Positions 52,021 through 64,000 of a DNA stretch of 64,000 nt are shown piece by piece. The notes beneath the pieces were generated by a model, which was given only the letters and a program-made list of their open reading frames with translations, was not told the DNA's origin and did not search any database. Made by a program: the position numbers and the translations under genes. Each line of letters starts with the position of its first letter. The first letter of the stretch is position 1. Source of the DNA: Azolla pinnata (taxonomy: Eukaryota > Streptophyta > Polypodiopsida > Salviniales > Salviniaceae); NCBI GenBank assembly GCA_037176905.1, contig JBBBWG010008557.1:11637-75636 (forward strand), in the 5' to 3' direction.

Positions 52021-53716
52021 CCATCACAAATAAAAATTGTCTGTACACAATCGATTCACATAACATATTATTTATTGAATGAAATCTTCATTCACTAAAT
52101 ATGATTATTATTATAATTATTTTTCGGGTCATCTGATCCTCACCCAAAGCAGAAGAGAAAAAATTCGACATCTCTTTCAACTCGGTTTGTCACATGACAT
52201 ACCACTTGTATAAAGTCATTTGTCACAAATGACGAATATGTTTGGCCAAGTAACTCATAATTAACAGTTGATGGATGCTTGTTAAAGATGTTAAAAATGG
52301 TAGGATTGCTACCGTATGGCGCGGATGTAAATCACGCCAATTTGTCTACCTTCATGCAGTAGTGACTCAGAACATTGTTCAGATCAATCTGAGCCATTGC
52401 TAAAGAATGTAGTTTCATTGTGGCCCTTGTGACTCGAGATTATTACTCAACCTTTGTGAGGGCCCTGCAAGTGCAGCCTTCCCGATGCGAAGGTAGTTGT
52501 AAAGCAAAGGAAAGATTACAATAGAGAGTCAGGCGTGAGTGTAATCTGTGGCTTTTGGTTATAGTAGCTTCGCCTAGCGCTTACGTGCTGGTTATAATCT
52601 GCCGCTGTCTTACCTTTATATGCATCTCCGTGTAAGTAAAATTATCGACTTATGCTACTCCGTCTCTGCTAGCTTTTAGAATCACCCATTGTCATGAAAC
52701 AGGCAACTGGGAACATGAGATTCTATGTTCGGGGACACGATCTCTGGCTTTCAAGAGACTCTAGCTTAAAACAGACCTTTTAATCGCAAACCGTTTTTTC
52801 TTTTTTCATAGATTAAGATTCATCGTCAGTAATACACTGTCAAATTTATTATATACTGAAGAGGGTCAAGATCTCGCGCGAACCGTTTGTTTTTAATGGA
52901 ACAAGCAGACATAATCGCACTTTTGCGTACCAATGTAACCCTGTTTACTCATTTTCTGCATCCGATTGATGTATCATTCACATAATCTCTCTTCATTACA
53001 GCCCAACCCCTAAATTCTCCAAACCCTAGTGCAAGATGGAGGGACCCAAACACGCCGATCAGAAAAGAAGACAGAAAAGAAGAAGAAGAAAAAAATGGAC
53101 ATTGACTACAGAGGCAAAGCAGCTTATGGCACTTGTTCCGAAGCTTACGACAAATATTACTGTAGAAATTTAGTCCGATTAGTATGGTCGCTAACCTCTG
53201 CCTTTGTTCGGCCTAAATGCTTGAATGTGTATATGCATAAATAAGAATCGCCCATGATTATGTAGCACATTATCATACAGCATATTTAAATCATCTGCGA
53301 ACTATATATAGATAGCTGACAGATACCATATCGATAAACTTAGACAATCAGTATGCTCCGCGCCAAATCTGCGTTTTGTTTCGAAATGCATATAAATTAT
53401 AAGAATTATTTAGCATGTCATTCGTACGTATCATATCATCTACGAGCTACATGTAGATAAGATAGATAGATTCGATCCATGGCCGATCGATGATTCATAG
53501 ATTGATCCATAGACCGAGTGATTGATAGATGGATGGGTTTGATTACTGAGTTCACGGGTCTGCGTTATGATCAGATATAACGATATGATCCACTATGGGA
53601 ATTTAATTTCTGGTTTGATTCATGGTTTGATGTCAACGATCCGTGCGTGCATCTTTAATCTTGCAGTACTGGATTTCGAGTGCGAAGGCACCGTGCGATT
53701 AGAATGTCAGGTAAAG

Positions 53717-53741
53717 AAACCCTAACCCTAACCCTAATCCC
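53717..53741. repeat. Short telomere-type run (CCCTAA units)
   Basis: Three to four AACCCTA units in tandem, on the same strand as the larger degenerate array downstream. Confidence 0.85.
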
Positions 53742-54060
53742 AAAGTCCCCCAAGCACCACTCCTCCATTCATGGTGCTAGGACCAATATTTAAACAGACG
53801 TCGAGGATTGTATCAGAGAGGTTCTAGTCGTGGATTGAGGGCGAGAAATGCATCAAAGCTTGCAGGTTAAACAGGATCAGCAGGTCGTCGATCGGCTGTT
53901 CCTCGGATTTCTTAGCGGATCAGCACCACTCCCTCTGCGCCGAAATCGTGCGCCGCAGACTGCCCTAACGTGCTCGAGATCGAGATCTTCACCAATCTCG
54001 CCGATGGAGAGGGTAAATAGCACAAAAAAGAAAAAGGATTCTTGAATCTAATCAAGCATT

Positions 54061-54612
54061 CTGCTAAACCCTAAATCCTTAAATTATGAAATACTGCATC
54101 TAGTGTCAAGTGTTCTGATACAACCCTAAACCCTAAAACTTTACTAGTATTAAGAAGCACTCGCGCCACAAACTCTAAACCGTAAACCCTAGAACTTAAA
54201 GTGTTAAGCTTGAATCACCCTAAACTCTGAGCCCTTGATTAGTTCTAAAACCTAAACCCTAAAGCCTCAGTCCTGAACCTTAAATCCTAAATTCTAAACC
54301 CTTAGACAATAAATCGTAAAACTAAAGAGTTAAAGCATAGTTATAAACCCCACACGACAAACCCTAAAACCTAGCATTAAGAGTGAACCCTAGAGCCAAT
54401 GCCTAAAGAGAAACTCCTATACCCTAAACCCTAAACCCCAAAATCCAAAACCCTAAGCCCTAAAACCTAACCCTTAAGAGTAAATCCTAAAGCTGAAGCC
54501 TAAAGAGAACTCTAATTTACCCCAAAGCCCAAGCCTTACAATTAATCCTAAAACCTAAAAAGCCTAAAGAGAACCCTAAATCCTAAGGCTTAATCCTTAA
54601 AACCGTGAACCC
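54061..54612. repeat. Degenerate interstitial telomere-like array
   Basis: Dozens of variants of AAACCCTA, CCTAAA and CTAAACC, spaced irregularly over about 550 bases and all in one orientation, as in decayed plant TTTAGGG repeats. Functional genes lie on both sides, so this is internal and not a chromosome end. Confidence 0.8.
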
Positions 54613-55439
54613 TAGAAATATTTCGAGTGTTGTTGCATGGGTGTTAAACCTGGTTGCAAGGCTCTTCAACATTCGAGCGTTGACCCAAGCCCCGAACGAG
54701 GCTCTTAGATCCTGCACTTTCATCAACTTACTATCGGAAGAACGAGCATGAGTCCGACAACGCTGATGTAAACCTAAACGTAAGCTTTGTGGAGCATGGG
54801 TGAGTGGCTATATACCGTGGCAATCCGAGACCTCATTAAACACACCTCGTCTCCTTAGAAACCGCACCATGTAAGATGCGATTTCCGCAGTCCTGGTCCG
54901 CTCTGCTTTTCTGAGCATCGATCAGCTACTGCTCAGCTGTTCGACAGGCAATCGAATGGGACGGTTTCGAATCGATCACATTGTGATGGTTATTTATCGC
55001 ATACATTCGATGACGATGACTACGACGGCGGCGACGACGATAAACGATGCTTGCACGATTCCGGCAAAATGCACGGTTACATATGGCAAACCGCTAGCTT
55101 TGATTCGAGGCGAATTATAACCAACCGAATCGAAGGGAGAAACCGTCGAAATCTTTAGAACCTAAACTCATTCGATCATCCAATCCACCACCAACGCATT
55201 CGATTCCAAGAGAACTTCCACCAACGCATTCAATTCCGATTCGATCCCAACAGAGTTCCGTTGTTCTGTCTGCTGATTCTGAGCTCTTACTACTTTTGCA
55301 TCATGTCTGAAAGGAATGTCTTCTTCTCCTAAAGAGAGTTTTTTTACATCTCTTTCAAGGGAAGGGTTTTACGGTGTTCACTTGAAGGACTCCATCGCCA
55401 TCGTCCTGCGCCATTCGAGGAGACGCTCCTACCTCTCCA

Positions 55440-58400
55440 ATGGCGCCTCTTCTCGGCCTCTCTTCCGCCAAATTGAGTAGCTGCGGTAGCGCATTCGCTG
55501 CCCCCTTGCCCAAGCCCAGCTCTTGCAGCAGCAGTCACCCGCATCGATTCGCAGACGTCAAGAAAAGCCCCGGAATCCGCGCCCATTCCGCGCCCGCCCC
55601 TCCCGTTGTCCAGGAGCCACGGGCCCTCAACAAGTACAGTAGCCGAGTGACACAACCCAAATCGCAAGGCGGGTCCCAGGCCATCTTCTATGGCGTGGGG
55701 CTCAGCGACGAGGACCTCGACAAGCCCCAGGTCGGCATTTCTTCGGTTTGGTACGAAGGGAACACGTGCAATATGCACCTTCTCAAGCTCTCGGAGAAAG
55801 TTAAAGAAGGCGTGGAAGAAGCCGGGCTGGTGGGCTTCAGGTTCAACACCATTGGTGTGAGTGATGCTATCTCCATGGGCACCGAGGGCATGTCTTACAG
55901 CTTGCAATCTAGAGACTTGATTGCGGATAGCATTGAAACTGTCATGGGCGGTCAGTGGTATGATGCAAATATCTCGATTCCCGGGTGCGATAAGAATGTA
56001 CGGGCTATTCCGTTTTTTATTGCTTGCTTGCTTGCTTCTATCTTCATCTGTAAATAGGTCACTAGAGTGAGGTAGATGGGTGAAGGGTTGCCCCACACAT
56101 ATCTACGGACGTATGCATGGATGTATTTATGAATAGAGGAATGGATAGAGGTCAAAAATTTTTCTGTGGGAGCCACCGAGTGTATGCAAATAAATAGACA
56201 GGTAATGTGCATGTATGAATGGAGAGAAGCATAAAGGTCGGTTGTTATCCATTGTACCCAAAAGAAACAATTTTTAATTCATCAGGCTGACGGGTTCTTG
56301 AAAGGGAAGCCTAAAATTGTGTAAATTGCACCTAGCATGGCTCATTTCGTTGCATCATGATGGATATATCGGCTTACTGTAGCGCTGGGAGATAAACATG
56401 AAAAGAGAATGGTTGGGACCATAGAGCTCATTTTGATGTCACACGAATGGATGACCAAATCCTGAAGACAACCTTGGAAATAGATAACATAATACTTCTT
56501 GGAAAATGACCCAAATCTTGGAAATTTATGTTGTTTGAATCCGATCACGAGATACTTATTGAAAAATGACCCGAATTTTGGAAATTTATGTTGTTCGAAT
56601 CCATTCTTTGGAGGCATTTCAGGTTACAAACTCTTGAAATCTGAAACAAATTTGGGAACAAAGTAATCGAAACAATTCAGAAGAAAGCTTATACAAAGTA
56701 TGTGTAGTGAAAATACTGCTGGTTGAGTGTAAAGATCGATTGCTCGTGAATTTTTGAGAATCCTCTATGGACAAATGCAGATGCCAGGCACAATCATGGC
56801 TATGGCGAGAGTCAATCGTCCTGGCATTATGATTTATGGTGGAACTATAAAGGTACTAGTCTACAGTGATTATCCTCTTATTGCATTTCTTTCCATAAAT
56901 AAATGTGAGACTATATCACATAACACCAAAATATTGAATACATAAGACTGTTCATTTTGCTTATCCTTAGCATTTCATTGTAACAATTTATTGTTTTCAT
57001 TTTTTTTCTACAGCCTGGGTTATCCGAGGGTAACACCTATGACATAGTTTCAGCTTTCCAGGTAATTCAATATGGCATTGCTGCAATTTTTGTTATCTAT
57101 AGTCTACCTTCTCAGTCCTATTCTTGTGGATTAGAAATCCTAGCAGCATGTTGTGAATTTGCTGTACTGGTATGTTGCAATTTGGGAAGGTATATGGTGA
57201 ATTTGTCAATGGATCTATTAGCGATGAACAACGCAAGAAAGTCCTAAGGAACTCCTGTCCAGGACCAGGGGCTTGTGGGGGCATGTACACAGCAAACACA
57301 ATGGCAACTGCCATAGAGACACTCGGGATGTCCCTTCCTTACAGGTATCTGCTTTTAAAACGTTAAACATAGTTAGCAATACATAATAATATGTGCACAT
57401 GCATATATGGATGCATCTGTATTCGTGTGCAAATGTGTATATATATGTGTGAATTCATCGATATGAATGTAACTGTCATGAAGAGTTTTAATACTCCAAC
57501 TCTTCCATTTTAGGCTTAATTTCACCAGATCTTTGCAAGATTTATGCATTCTCACCCCATTGTCATTTTTAACCCTCAATAATAGAACCATCTCCATTAC
57601 GGGCTCCTCTCGCTTGTTTCCCTGCCGCCTGCCACCTGTGGCAGGCAGCCGTTCCTCCCTTTCCCTCCCGTCTACCTGCCTTCATACTTTCTGTGCATCT
57701 CAGATCTAGCCGTCCTTTCTTCCTTATCTAACTGTATTTATACAGCATTTTGATGGCTAAGAGATGGCGCATCACCTGTGGAAATTTGGGTTAAGATGCA
57801 AGATGCGGAGAAGTGTAAGAGATGCAGGATAGAAATTGAAGATCAATGGGCATGATCTATGGGATTGTGTAGTCACCCAACAGGTTTGGATAGAATTTTA
57901 AGATTGATTGCTCATGTCGATGTGGAGGAATGTTAGACTTGGGGAGGAGCAATTTGGGGAATAGTGGATGGTCCAATGACCTTGTAAGAAGCCAGCAGCA
58001 TTACTACTTACTATCTATATGATAGGGGGAAGGTAGAATCTCGTTTGATGGGTAGCTTGCAAGTCCAAGAAGAAGAAAAGTTTCACTTAAGATGTCCAAT
58101 GACCTTGTACGAAGCCAGCAGCATTACTACTTACTATATATATGATAGGGGGAAGGTTGAATCTCGTTTGATGGGTAGCTTGCAAGTCCAAGAAGAAGAA
58201 ACGTTTCATTTAAGATGGTAATATGTGGCTGCAGTTACATTGTGGGGTCTCTGGAGATGTAGGTGCAAATTTATATTTCAAGTTAAAGGCCGTATGGAGA
58301 GATCTTGTGCACACGTTAAAAGGGGAGTGGAGTTCCATTCAAGGAACTTCTGAACGATGTCGGAAGCAAAGAAGCACATTCCGATGCACTTGGGATAACT

Positions 58401-61400
58401 TATCCGTCTATGAATACTCCCAAGGGAATTTATGTTGGTAGTACAAAGTTCCAACTTTCTTATTTCCAGTGCCGGTTACATGAACAATTTAATGATGTGC
58501 ACTAAGGAAATTAAGCTAAGGTAAGTATAGGAGCAGCTAGTTTGAGGACTATGATTGTAAATGTTTTTGTATTTTTTCGGTTTATTAATACAAAGTTATA
58601 TCTTGTTAAAAAAAATATTTGTGCATTCACATTCACCATGTCCTACTTTCACATCAACAAAACTAGGATTACTCTTGGACAAAGTATTTGACACCTTGTT
58701 GGCTTGAATATCTGGCACACCTTATGATTCTCGATAATTAAGATATGCACCAGCATCATTCTTCAGTTACTGAAACTTGTATGTATGACATCGCAGTATC
58801 CTCTACCAACAAATCTTTACAAATACATGAGCTCATCGATTATAATGTCTGGAGATCATAGCTCTGTTGCTTCTTGCTCATCAATTATACATATGAGTTC
58901 AACATTTACAGGGATGCTGGTTCTAATTTGAAAAATCTTCCTCATGTTTCTTCTTGCTAACCATTCAAACAACACCTCAGCCTTTTTAACTTTTCTATAG
59001 CTTGATAGCTTCTGAAGGGACTATGTAGAGGTTATCCTAAAGTGATTTTACAATCTTGAGTTACAGTTGGACATAACATCTCTAGTCATCTAACCGAGTT
59101 CTAATTGGTGTGATCACATGCTGATCCTGAGATTGCTAACGTGGCTCCTTAGTCCAGAAACTGGTGAAATTTTGACTTCTTTACAATCGGCTTGGCCATG
59201 GAATTATCATCCAATATGGCCTCTAAAGCTCTTAGGAGAAAGTAATAAGAACTAAACACGAAAGAATATAAGGGTAATGTCATGATCCGACTTTGTTAAC
59301 CTTTCTATTGGACAATGTACGATTAGGCCTAGTCTTAACCCAAGTGGAGATCCTTCCATAGAGGTCAATATTGTACTGAAAAATGGATGTGTCTATGAAT
59401 GGTAATTTGTAGTACCATTACATCTTACCAAAGAGATAAATATCTCTTTAAACAATCAATTGGATTCCATCAATTCTTAGATTTTATGATGGCTGATTGC
59501 AGTTCTTCTATTCCTGCTGAAGATCCGTTGAAACTGGATGAATGCCGGATGGCTGGGAAATATGTGCTAGAGCTTTTAAAGAAAGATTTGAAGCCTAGGG
59601 ACATTATCACCAGAAAATCCCTGCATAATGCTATGGTTATCGTAATGGCTCTGGGTGGATCAACAAATGCTGTCCTCCACCTTATTGCTATAGCTCGGTA
59701 ATTTTCCAGAAACAAAATTTTTCTTCTTTTCAAATCCAGGAACGTGAATACTAGAGGGGCTAATATTTGTTTCTGTGCTTGTGGTGTATATCCGATGCTG
59801 CAGATCAGCTGGAATTGATTTGAAACTGGATGATTTCCAAAAAGTGAGTGATAAGGTTCCACTCCTTGCAGACCTCAAACCTAGTGGGAAGTATGTTATG
59901 GAGGATCTTCACAAGGTAATACACGATGCCAGAGGATCGTGGAACATTTCATGACTTTGAAAGAGCTAAAGACATGTTTTCATTTTTGTTTGAAAAATTT
60001 ACTTTCTTAGGTCGGAGGTACGCCAGCAGTCATTAAATACTTGCTTGAGAAGGGCTTCATTGATGGTGATTGCATGACAGGTCTTTCTTTGAGCTCCTTT
60101 TTTTAATAATAGTATTATCATGACACAAAGCTAAGGAAAACTACCTTAAATATGCTTTTCTCTGTGTGAATTTTGAATGGCATGGCTGCCTAGTTAGGAA
60201 AATTTTGCATACACTCATACATACTCCTTGGTTTTATGGATATAGTAACGGGGAAAACATTGGCTGAAAATGTGGCTGGATGCCCACCATTGTCGGAAGG
60301 GCAGGTAAACTGAAGAAAAACTATTCACCTTACTAATATCTGGAAGCATATCTTGGTAATGTTCAGTTACACAAATGTTTTTTGAGCTTTTCTGCAGAAA
60401 ATAATCATGCTGATCGAGAAGCCTATCAAAGAAACTGGACATATTCAGATTTTATACGGAAACGTGGCTCCTGAGGGTTCTGTAGCCAAGATAACTGGAA
60501 AAGAGGGAATGTATTTTTCAGGTACGTGTTCGTATCATTGTGATGCTCACCCCAATTTTTGCAAAATTTTACTACCATACTGCTTTACTTCTCTAGAATT
60601 CGCACCAAACATTACTAAAGTTGAAAGATGTTCTATTGTAAACTTTGGTGACTAAGGGTGTTCTTGTAAATAATTAAATAGTTCCGTTTTTTTGCACGTT
60701 TTTTTCAGTATGTGTGTTCTGTCATTGTTAAATTTTCTGGTCTCGAACGACCATTTACAGGTCCTGCACGTGTCTTTGAAGGAGAAGAAGCAATGTTGAC
60801 TGCACTCTCTGATAATCCACAAAGTTTTAAAGTATATTTGAAAAGAATATTCAAAGAATTGTGGTTTTTAAACAAATTTCCTGGATTTCTGTTTGTAAGA
60901 TTGAGGTTTGAAAAATAGGGTTCAGTAATAGTAATTAGAGGAGAAGGCCCACAAGGTGGTCCAGGAATGCCTGAAATGCTTACGCCTACAAGTGCTATCA
61001 TGGGTGCAGGTCTCGGAAAGGTGTGATATCTAACATTTTAGAATTCTACTCATGGATTTCTGTTGGTTTATTTGTAACTTTGAATAATCTAGTGTTATGT
61101 CTAATTTATACTCACTAATGTTTCTTGGGTTTTTAATGTCTTGTTTTATATTGTCTTTTTGAATTTGAGCTGACTTTTTATGTATATTTATTAATGAAAT
61201 GCTCGTTTTATGTAGGAAACAGATTTATTAGGGATAGAGTATTGAGTAAAACGATTTTCACATATTTTTAATTGGTAGAAGCATGTTAAAACTGATTGGT
61301 ACAACCAGAATATGAATTGGGTTTTATGTGTGTAGCAATTCTCAAGGATCTCCTGTTTATTTCAGTTATATATGATTCTTTGATTGCAGTGTGTGAATGC

Positions 61401-62101
61401 ACCACATGGTATTTGATGTAATGATTTTACAATGTTCCACTTACCTTAGCCTTTTTATGCCCAGGATGTTGCACTCCTTACAGATGGGCGCTTTTCTGGC
61501 GGTTCGCATGGTTTTGTCGTTGGCCACATATGCCCTGAGTCACAGGTATAGCAGAAAATATTCGGCTTTTGGTATTGATCAAACTCTTGCATATTTTCTA
61601 TTTACCATCTTGTCTGGCGTGGTGCCAGTATGGTGCTTTGCATATATGGAAGAAATAACAAAATAGGGAAATCATAATCAAGAACATTAAGGATAAATAT
61701 GTGACTAATAACACTTTCATAAATATTGGAATTCCTTAAATATCCCTTCATGCCTGCTCCTTGAGATGATGAAAATTGAATGGTCAACAATATCTTCAAT
61801 TAAAGGTAGGAGGTCCAATAGCACTCATCAAAGATGGAGATATAATCACCATCAATATTGATAAACGGACAATAGATTTGGAGGTCAGTGCTGAAGAATT
61901 AGCTGCGCGAAGGAAAAACTGGAAACCAAATCCTTTCAAAGCTACTCAGGGTACCTTGTACAAGGTAAAGCTACAAGATTATGTAGTATGAAGGTATCTC
62001 TTATTCAATAAGTTTTCTAAATTGCTGTAATTTGTGTTGTGCCCTTGCAGTACATAAAGAATGTAAAGTCAGCATCCAATGGATGTGTTACAGATGAGTA
62101 A
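55440..62101 (+). CDS. DHAD: Dihydroxyacid dehydratase, plastid
   Basis: Dehydrates dihydroxyacids to 2-oxoacids, the shared step of valine, leucine and isoleucine synthesis. Fourteen exons in phase: 55440-55997, 56781-56852, 57014-57061, 57190-57344, 59503-59697, 59804-59915, 60011-60080, 60246-60304, 60398-60521, 60761-60831, 60919-61020, 61465-61545, 61806-61964 and 62051-62101, giving 618 residues (Arabidopsis 608). A Ser/Ala/Pro-rich transit peptide covers about residues 1-60. The three expected Fe-S cysteines are C110 (GNTCN), C183 (PGCDKN) and C255 (GACGG). Other family blocks are [50 protein letters not shown] and the terminal SNGCVTDE. Exon 4 begins after a weak GGGAAG acceptor. Intron 4 (57345-59502) is the longest and carries a LINE fragment. 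Confidence 0.96.
56490..56608. repeat. Direct repeat of about 58 bp in DHAD intron 1
   Basis: Two adjacent copies share AAAATGACCC, then TTGGAAATTTATGTTGTT and GAATCC, with a period near 60 bases and several substitutions. Confidence 0.8.
57775..58615 (+). mobile_element. LINE (non-LTR retrotransposon) 3' fragment, 5'-truncated
   Basis: In DHAD intron 4, sense orientation. The region 57813-57889 reads as a reverse-transcriptase-associated zinc-binding motif: [10 protein letters not shown], then [13 protein letters not shown] in the next frame, matching the plant LINE pattern C-x2-C..H-x-L-x2-C..W. A frameshift near 57845-57851 and later stops show it is dead. Further on, [15 protein letters not shown] resembles the C-terminal region of plant LINE ORF2. 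The element ends with TTTATTAATACAAAGTTATA, TCTTG and an A run at 58608-58615, a typical LINE tail. The 5' boundary is approximate and no target-site duplication was confirmed. A 123-bp tandem duplication lies inside. Confidence 0.7.
57972..58217. repeat. Tandem duplication, 123-bp unit, inside the LINE fragment
   Basis: Two copies start with TCCAATGACCTTGTA at 57972 and 58095 and are about 95% identical, each ending near CATTTAAGATG or CACTTAAGATG. The similarity suggests the duplication is younger than the insertion. Confidence 0.9.
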
Positions 62102-63799
62102 TTGTAATAAAAGCCACGCTGGAGTGTTCTTGGTTAGGAAAGAGGGTATTCTTTTATCTTTTTCTTTACTTTTGTTCCCACATAGCAAGTTATTGCTTTT
62201 AAACTTGAATCTGTATTTTCATGCATGGAATAATAGAACCATTTTAAAAAAAGAAAACGGAACACTTAAACACGATTTGAGTAGAGGTTTTCATTTTTCT
62301 AATGAATTATTTATGATATCACCCAAGGCTACAAGAACACCCGAAGACCGATGATCACCTTTGGGTGATTGTATGGTTTTGTTGCCTTTTTCTTCCTGTC
62401 ATATGTATAACCAATCAACCAATTGAAAGTACTTCTTTCTCATTGCTATGTAGTGAACGAATTTCTTAACGAACACAAGGAAGTTCCTTCTGTCATTATC
62501 ATCTAATAACAAAATTGACCCTTTTCATTTCGTTTCATGCACTTTCCTCTCTTACTAATCCTTTATTTTATTTTCACAGAGCTGTGGTAGAAGTAGAGTC
62601 AGGTGATGGAGATACAGGCCAAGGTTGAATTGTTGGCCTATGTCCACTGCTAGTGTGTTGGATGATAATAATGGTTCTAAGAGTTTCAGCAAAGATGCAA
62701 ATGTATGGGCAATTAATATGACATCATTTAGCTCTCCTTCAATAGTTGATTAAGATTCTGGAATTCGAGCTTCCAGAAAAATGATAGATTCGGTTCATTC
62801 TGGGCCTGTCTCTACACACTATACAATTGGGCTGATTACAAATGTACTCCACAATTTTGGTTTTATCAAGTTAAATGCTAATCCTCAAAATTAAATAGTA
62901 CCTTAGTGAATCTCTTCTTGAGTGGGAGTTTCGTTTGACATCTCTAATTTGAATGAAATATTTCCATGCTGCTAATGGATAGTTCCCGTTTATGATTGTG
63001 AAGAAGCGCTTAGGGCTTTGAAATGTGAATGAAAATGTGGAGTGATGATCATGCTACCCGTGAGCTAAACCATAGTCAGACTTGTTTTGCATGCAATGTC
63101 AGGAGCTTGTGTGAGTTCCTCTGTAAGCATCATTTGGTCAATAATCACCGTGTGGCCTAAACTCAGGGAGTGTGAAATCCATTTGGTCTAAATTTGTGCT
63201 TATAACAAATACTCTGCGTGTTTTGAATCTGTTGATAAGGCAGTATATCGATCACTTTCCACATATATATATATTTACGTTTACTATGTAGTGTTCAGAT
63301 TTGTGGAGGAATAGTAGGTGTGCCGCTATTATTAAGATGTTCATACCCATTGCATTTGCAATGTGGTTCCAAGAACACTTCCACTACAAGAGGCCGCCAA
63401 GAACATGACTCTCACAGGTTCTGATTTTAGCACAATATAAAGCTGAACAAAAGAGCATTACAATGACTAGAGACCAAGTTCAGGAATCATGAAGGGCATG
63501 GGATAAAAAAAGGCCGCTTGACTTTTTGAATTGTGTCGTCTGCCATGAAAAATTTGCATGTAATGCTTAGGTGAGGGATTCAAGGAGCATGGGGAATGCA
63601 TGATGATTCTCACAAGAAGTGAATGAGCAGCATAGATGCAGTATGCCCAAAAAAGTGGATGAACAGCATAGATGCATTACCACACAGAGAGAGAGAGAGA
63701 GAGCAGTGTGTTTTAAACTGGTTTAGGGTTTCTCATTCGCATATCATCTGCATGGCAATCAGCTCAGAAACAGGCATACAAACATAGAAGTTTTTGAGC
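62102..63799. other. DHAD 3' flank and intergenic sequence
   Basis: AT-rich sequence after the DHAD stop, probably including its 3' UTR (a possible spliced UTR acceptor at 62580). No other gene is supported before the edge exon. Confidence 0.5.
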
Positions 63800-63964
63800 T
63801 TAGTAATCGATTATGGGTTCCCCTGGATTCAGATTTCTCGAGATGTTGCAGGGCAAGTCGAAAACCTTGGCCACTATCACCTTAAAGATCTTATGTACAT
63901 TTATGTTGTGGGTAACGCTCGAGAAGAACAGGGCTGCATCCATGACTTTGGCATAGCACCTTGC
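63800..63964 (-). CDS. Last exon of an unidentified gene extending past the right edge
   Basis: A 55-codon open segment on the minus strand follows a strong acceptor (TTTATTTTCTAG) and ends with TAA at 63802-63800. It reads as ARCYAKVMDAALFFSSVTH, then NINVHKIFKVIVAKVFDLP, CNISRNLNPGEPIIDY. The composition looks like a folded protein, with alternating charged and hydrophobic residues and a clean stop. The start phase at 63964 is taken as 0 and depends on the missing upstream exon. I do not recognise the family. Confidence 0.5.
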   Translation of the reverse strand, partial: ARCYAKVMDAALFFSSVTHNINVHKIFKVIVAKVFDLPCNISRNLNPGEPIIDY

Positions 63965-64000
63965 CTAGAAAATAAAGAGCAGGGAATCGTAAACAGCGAG

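Larger units (their letters stand above)
52021..55439. other. Gene-free interval with telomere-like sequence
   Basis: About 3.4 kb without a supported gene. It contains a short CCCTAA run (53717-53741) and a degenerate CCCTAAA array (54061-54612). The right part (54.6-55.4 kb) is the promoter side of DHAD. Confidence 0.6.

Noticed and set aside
54061-54612. True chromosome end
   Set aside because: The array is degenerate and short, and full genes continue on both sides.

Overview
The window is nuclear DNA from a land plant. It holds intron-rich, non-operonic genes with GT-AG introns mostly 60-500 bases long, plastid transit peptides, plant-specific families (red chlorophyll catabolite reductase, plastid dihydroxyacid dehydratase, EDR2-like PH-START proteins) and plant-type TTTAGGG-like repeats. 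Two genes belong to axonemes: a RIIa-domain protein of the radial spoke RSP11/ropporin type and a Tctex1-type dynein light chain closest to DYNLT2B/Tctex2b. Flowering plants lack motile cilia, so the best inference is a plant with swimming sperm (bryophyte, lycophyte or fern). I cannot name the species.

Layout, left to right. 1-3630 (-): a very large intronless C2H2 zinc-finger protein, rich in homopolymers, whose C-terminal 14-residue repeats run off the left edge. 3.7-7.7 kb: GAA tracts, a 25-bp minisatellite and other simple repeats, no supported gene. 7722-8930 (-): RCCR. It is divergent from the RIIa/RSP11-like gene at 10095-11035 (+), with a 51-bp tandem repeat between them. 11.0-15.5 kb: mostly empty, with a possible short unidentified multi-exon gene near 14.3-14.8 kb (-). 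15478-16311 (-): an A20/AN1 stress-associated protein whose upstream flank carries hexanucleotide repeats and a 100-N gap. 20376-23583 (-): plastid adenylate kinase. 25481-26668 (-): Tctex1 dynein light chain. 27253-27325 (-): tRNA-Arg(CCG). 28266-32081 (-): TFIIA large subunit.

34711-37091 (+): phosphoglycerate-mutase-like histidine phosphatase. About 40031-52020 (+): EDR2-like PH-START-DUF1336 protein whose first coding exon I could not resolve. 52.0-55.4 kb: gene-free, with a degenerate telomere-like array. 55440-62101 (+): dihydroxyacid dehydratase in 14 exons; its largest intron holds a LINE 3' fragment. 63800-63964 (-): the last exon of an unidentified gene that continues past the right edge.

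The genes do not form one pathway. RCCR (chlorophyll breakdown), adenylate kinase (adenylate balance) and DHAD (branched-chain amino acids) act in plastids. TFIIA and the C2H2 protein act in the nucleus. The two axonemal genes would act in sperm. Minisatellites with units of 25, 33, 42, 49, 51 and 123 bp, plus long trinucleotide runs, are a striking property of the window. Exon models were built by hand from splice sites, reading phase and remembered family sequences. Internal exons of the recognised genes keep phase throughout; UTRs and transcription starts were not determined.
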